Under the pieces are notes generated by a model. That model did not search any database and was not told the DNA's origin. It saw nothing but the letters and a program-made list of their open reading frames with translations. Shown piece after piece: positions 7,301-7,587 of a DNA stretch of 7,587 bases. Numbering within the stretch: the stretch's first letter is position 1; each line of letters begins with the position of its first letter. Origin of the DNA: Bacteroidales bacterium (GTDB lineage: Bacteria; Bacteroidota; Bacteroidia; Bacteroidales; UBA7960). A program made the translations under genes and the position numbers. The stretch covers positions 1 through 7,587 of the forward strand of contig SKTA01000025.1 in assembly GCA_007122745.1 (NCBI GenBank), in the 5' to 3' direction.

Positions 7301-7587
7301 ACGGCACCGCTCACGGCTACCGTCTTTTCGGCGGCACCGCCACCTGCAACAAGCACGCTGCCACTGTAACTGCCAATTTCCAGGCCTGCCTGCAGGCGCA
7401 CATAAACATCAGTTTCATCGCCGGTGTAGGAAGGCAGCGTTACAAACGCAGAAAAAGAAACATTATCGGTAGAAACCTCAAAACTGCCGGGTGCGGTGAT
7501 GTTTACCGCACTGCCATCAAGGTTAACACCACTCAGCTCAAAGGATTTGGATGCCGATGGGCCTGAGCCTTCCTCATAATTTAACTG
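4321..7587 (-). CDS. Large modular T9SS-secreted protein (5' partial, runs off the right edge)
   Basis: The frame is open from the right edge to TAG at 4321-4323: 1088 residues without a start. Numbering from the edge, the modules are as follows. An Ig-like Bacteroidota module (1-99, with YVRLQAGLEIGSYSGSV). A jelly-roll-like module (100-242, with ISTDGGSSY). A chitobiase/hexosaminidase C-terminal-like module (248-335, LDAGTYFENQTVFVS and LFYTTDGEVP). A DUF5689-like OB-fold region (336-529, NRNQKYIQDETAAILIDD). A second Ig-like module (532-644). A second jelly-roll-like module (645-814, ISVDGGNNW). A divergent InlB-type beta repeat (815-902, GSNVLFTATPDPGYQIKEW). A small module between the only two cysteines (924 and 980). 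A type A sorting domain (1009-1088, FKLYPNPAESEITI to GMYIVRVIQGNRI, ending LIKR). The protein should pass Sec and T9SS and be surface-attached or released. Domain names come from remembered family patterns. No catalytic site is visible; the binding-type modules suggest adhesion or polymer binding, or the accessory part of an enzyme whose catalytic domain is N-terminal. Confidence 0.9.
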   Translation of the reverse strand, partial: QLNYEEGSGPSASKSFELSGVNLDGSAVNITAPGSFEVSTDNVSFSAFVTLPSYTGDETDVYVRLQAGLEIGSYSGSVLVAGGGAAEKTVAVSGAVTAPVEPFDIPYANAFRSLADNEAAEAVGFVIEDAQNEGGGGGYLRIFPDGYLETPAIDFSAYENLLFAFDATTYGGDQGQSLTLMISTDGGSSYAALNTWELTGDYVTYEELIDLSKKRSANGKLKIEMTAGGGSSRFRDFSLTEEVIPDLVDPVLSLDAGTYFENQTVFVSNHDDYAAGISLFYTTDGEVPGEESEPYNHSLGIELLDGQGAITLKVIAIETATSSQSNITTALYNFPVNVASIAALRSQKSTTILYRLMSEAILTFQTENRNQKYIQDETAAILIDDNAGNITTEYAIYDGITGLVGSLTTFSNMVQFVPAQDPGAASSAGNTVTPQEVVLDDLSPQHQAQLVSINNVQINPGDDTDFSPETSYVLTDASGSGILRTAYSDLEYIRDPIPAAPQNITAVVLQFSSQLQIIPRSLKDFEAVVIDTPFLSVSPQDLSGFTYLEGHGPSDSQQFTVSGENLVSGITITAPASYLISLSSDAGYTDEIVLPLTALKVSQTDIYVILKEGLETGMYQENIEVASEGATPRMVALSGEVTEPLVTLVPFETSFGMADNWTDLPPTGWTGYNPKTYQEGGWFFQSTEAVRGGAAESYNGSAYSFRDRGTFTLSNMAEVSDMTGFSLQIRDWMDGAGVTRNINISVDGGNNWQPIGEIDKDWFEEYQVYQEFVHYFEEAKDFDADNFMVEVAGGDGTNSSRINIGQFKALDEIQPTTFTVGFYITEGNGTLTASVDGQVVNSGDEVEEGSNVLFTATPDPGYQIKEWTLNGVVVENRNLNTLLVDNIAENITVGVEFELIEEDPEPVDLHIAIEEDVVVVDEECFFAMATIAVAGGDFVFTVKDGAEVLMAAGQKIRFMPGSSVESGGYLHAFISQDNPCVRPFAEEITPDREDLSTAVDVIDDEDGSLFFKLYPNPAESEITIAMERFTKELPVRVEMLNSMGNLVFTEVMPAQQVYRLNLADKQPGMYIVRVIQGNRIAVERLIKR
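5656..5994 (-). repeat. Second copy of the Ig-like Bacteroidota module in the large secreted protein
   Basis: The encoded segment runs from SVSPQDLSGFTYLEGHGPSD to VALSGEVTEP. It aligns along its length with the right-edge copy: EGHGPSDSQQFTVSGENL against EGSGPSASKSFELSGVNL, ITITAPASYLIS against VNITAPGSFEVS, and IYVILKEGLETGMY against VYVRLQAGLEIGSY. The relation is visible in DNA: 5746-5784 and 7381-7419 agree at 29 of 39 positions by my count. Both copies are followed on the protein by a jelly-roll-like module. Confidence 0.8.
7291..7587 (-). repeat. First (edge-truncated) copy of the Ig-like Bacteroidota module
   Basis: The coding frame continues from the right edge with QLNYEEGSGPSASKSFELSG and ends near VAVSGAVTAP. 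It is the paralogue of the module at 5656-5994. The pattern 'G.GPS....F.vSG.nL...i.ItaP..fe.S......f...v.LP.......vYVRLkaGl..G.Y.g.i' is a widespread tandem module of Bacteroidota secreted proteins. More copies could lie beyond the edge. Confidence 0.8.

Noticed and set aside
7399..7401. GTG as the start codon of the large secreted protein.
   Set aside because: The frame stays open for 62 more codons to the right edge, and those codons encode the first half of an Ig-like module that matches the internal copy. The real start is outside the window.

Overview
The window looks like chromosomal DNA of a member of the Bacteroidota. This rests on two proteins with C-terminal domains of the type IX secretion (T9SS) sorting class, A-rich leaders without clear Shine-Dalgarno sites, a TAnnTTTG-type -7 box, and lipoproteins with acidic residues after the lipidated cysteine. 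The proteins are rich in Asp and Glu, which would suit a marine or saline habitat, but that is inference. No RNA gene, CRISPR array, insertion sequence or phage gene was seen.

Left part (1-1312). The window opens in the last 62 codons of a plus-strand gene whose tail resembles a divergent T9SS sorting domain. Six bases later comes a small membrane protein of the DUF2784 family. Its stop codon overlaps a 55-codon open frame that encodes only the extreme C-terminus of a sensor histidine kinase ATPase domain. It lacks every other kinase box and is best read as a gene remnant. A very acidic predicted lipoprotein lies on the minus strand and converges on this remnant.

Middle (1313-4008). After a 206-base divergent intergenic region with one good -7 box comes a compact three-gene operon for a metal ABC importer of the ZnuABC/TroABC class: substrate-binding lipoprotein, ATPase and membrane permease, in the order A-C-B. 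The ATPase seems to start at TTG and overlaps the preceding stop by four bases. The binding protein carries three conserved His ligands and a short His-rich loop, so zinc is the likeliest substrate, with manganese as the alternative. The three products should form one machine: the lipoprotein captures the metal in the periplasm, the permease dimer carries it across the inner membrane, and the ATPase dimer powers the transport.

Right part (4009-7587). A 69-residue protein with a signal peptide and one membrane anchor follows on the plus strand. It converges, 19 bases away, on a very large minus-strand gene that runs off the right edge. The 1088 visible residues form a modular secreted protein: paired Bacteroidota Ig-like modules, paired jelly-roll-like modules, a chitobiase-C-like module, a DUF5689-like OB-fold region, an InlB-like beta repeat, a small module bracketed by the only two cysteines, and a canonical T9SS type A sorting domain. 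No catalytic domain is visible; one could lie in the missing N-terminal part.

I found no convincing new multi-gene system. The points most worth a second look are the kinase remnant, the duplicated architecture of the large secreted protein with its two-cysteine module, the hyperacidic lipoprotein, and the corrected start sites in the metal-transport operon.
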